Positions 20,201-20,544 of a stretch of DNA of 20,544 bases are shown piece after piece. Numbering within the stretch: position 1 is the stretch's first letter; every line of letters begins with the position of its first letter. Made by a program: the position numbers and the translations under genes. This stretch comes from an uncultured Collinsella sp. (GTDB taxonomy: Bacteria; Actinomycetota; Coriobacteriia; Coriobacteriales; Coriobacteriaceae). The stretch spans positions 1-20,544 of the forward strand of contig CAJLLB010000021.1 in NCBI GenBank assembly GCA_905207425.1. The letters run 5' to 3'. The notes beneath the pieces are model-generated. The model saw nothing but the letters and a program-made list of their open reading frames with translations. It did not search any database and was not told the DNA's origin.

Positions 20201-20544
20201 ATGCAATTATCAGCAGATGAGGTAAAGGCCAAGAGACAGGAGCTCGGCTTGACTCAGAAGGAATTCGCCGCTGCCCTAGGCATGGGCCCCAACGGCGAGC
20301 GAACGGTGCGCCGCTGGGAGGCAGGCGAAACAAGGCCCACCGCAGCCGAGTCGAAGTACATCTCCACCCTCGGCCATCGCGCCCCCTTTGCACCCGCAGG
20401 GGAGGGGAAGCCTGCCTTCACCTTCATCGACCTGTTCGCGGGCATCGGCGGGCTGGTGTTCGTGATCCCCACTTCCACCAATTTCAACGCCACCGTTTCC
20501 GGCTATGGCTTCCTGGCCGTGGCGGTGATGATCTTCGGCCAGTG
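20201..20544 (+). CDS. HTH-fused DNA cytosine-5 methyltransferase start, joined to an ABC-permease-like segment; runs off the window
   Basis: At least 114 aa, open to the right edge. Residues 1-50 form an XRE-type HTH (VKAKRQELGLTQKEFAAALG, ERTVRRWEAGETRPTAAESK). A linker leads to AFTFIDLFAGIGG, the AdoMet-binding motif I of C5 methyltransferases. A true methyltransferase would continue with a Arg/Phe/Gly-Cys pattern and acidic motif II. Instead the frame continues LVFVIPTSTNFNATVSGYGF, LAVAVMIFGQW, which is hydrophobic and resembles the last part of BmpA-type sugar/nucleoside ABC permeases (a G-x-G-F-x-A-L-A-x-x-I-F-G-x-W region). The switch occurs around 20440-20455, at GGCATCGGCGGGCTGGT, which could encode GIGGLV in both families. 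Start ATG 20201 follows AAGGTG. Confidence 0.7.
   Translation, partial: MQLSADEVKAKRQELGLTQKEFAAALGMGPNGERTVRRWEAGETRPTAAESKYISTLGHRAPFAPAGEGKPAFTFIDLFAGIGGLVFVIPTSTNFNATVSGYGFLAVAVMIFGQ

Noticed and set aside
20043..20225. 60-aa open frame before the methyltransferase
   Set aside because: No family resemblance, poor start context, and it overlaps the palindrome and the start of the next gene in another frame.

Overview
The window looks like a chromosomal segment of a GC-rich actinobacterium of the class Coriobacteriia, most likely a gut Collinsella or close relative. The evidence is the codon bias (GC-rich third positions), strong Shine-Dalgarno sites with some GTG/TTG starts, and the gene set: comF, long-form hpf/raiA, DegV, GlcNAc PTS with nagA, and mannose-family PTS parts. 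This assignment is inference from protein style, not a database result.

Layout. 1-449: the Arg-rich tail of an unidentified protein, with an apparent 1-nt deletion. 552-2478: comF (Shine-Dalgarno inside a strong hairpin) and an orphan gene with a restriction-fold-like nuclease motif. 2513-2729: an AT-rich element with 29-bp inverted repeats. 2851-3178: a promoter followed at once by a large structured RNA closed by a 14-bp long-range helix. It sits between comF and hpf (raiA), so I propose it is a raiA-type RNA. 3211-5138: a solute-binding lipoprotein and hpf. 5219-6172: a DegV fatty-acid-binding protein. 6271-9590: a tight four-gene run of a beta-hydroxyacid dehydrogenase with a His/Cys-rich tail, a membrane protein, a HEAT-like protein and an isocitrate-dehydrogenase-family enzyme. 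9717-10811: a membrane-anchored SurA-like protein.

10979-15606 is an amino-sugar module: a GlcNAc-type PTS permease (nagE), a GntR/HutC regulator (NagR/DasR-like), NagA and a YhcH-family protein. TGGT-N4-ACCA operators lie before both nagE and the regulator, which fits GlcNAc-6-P-responsive control. The nagE copy carries an in-frame TAA at codon 30. 15607-16518 holds tRNA-Thr(CGT) on the minus strand and an orphan mannose-family EIIB whose phospho-accepting His is replaced by Tyr. 16583-16740 is a second inverted-repeat element. 16844-18866 is a divergent galM / DeoR-type regulator pair.

18908-20544 looks like an accessory region: a Phd/ParE-type toxin-antitoxin pair, a small excisionase-like HTH protein, and the start of an HTH-fused cytosine-5 methyltransferase. 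That last reading frame stops resembling a methyltransferase just after motif I (DLFAGIGG) and continues as an ABC-permease-like membrane sequence to the window end. This suggests a recombination or assembly junction.

The frameshift, the nonsense codon and the chimeric end could be real lesions or draft-assembly errors; sequence alone cannot decide.
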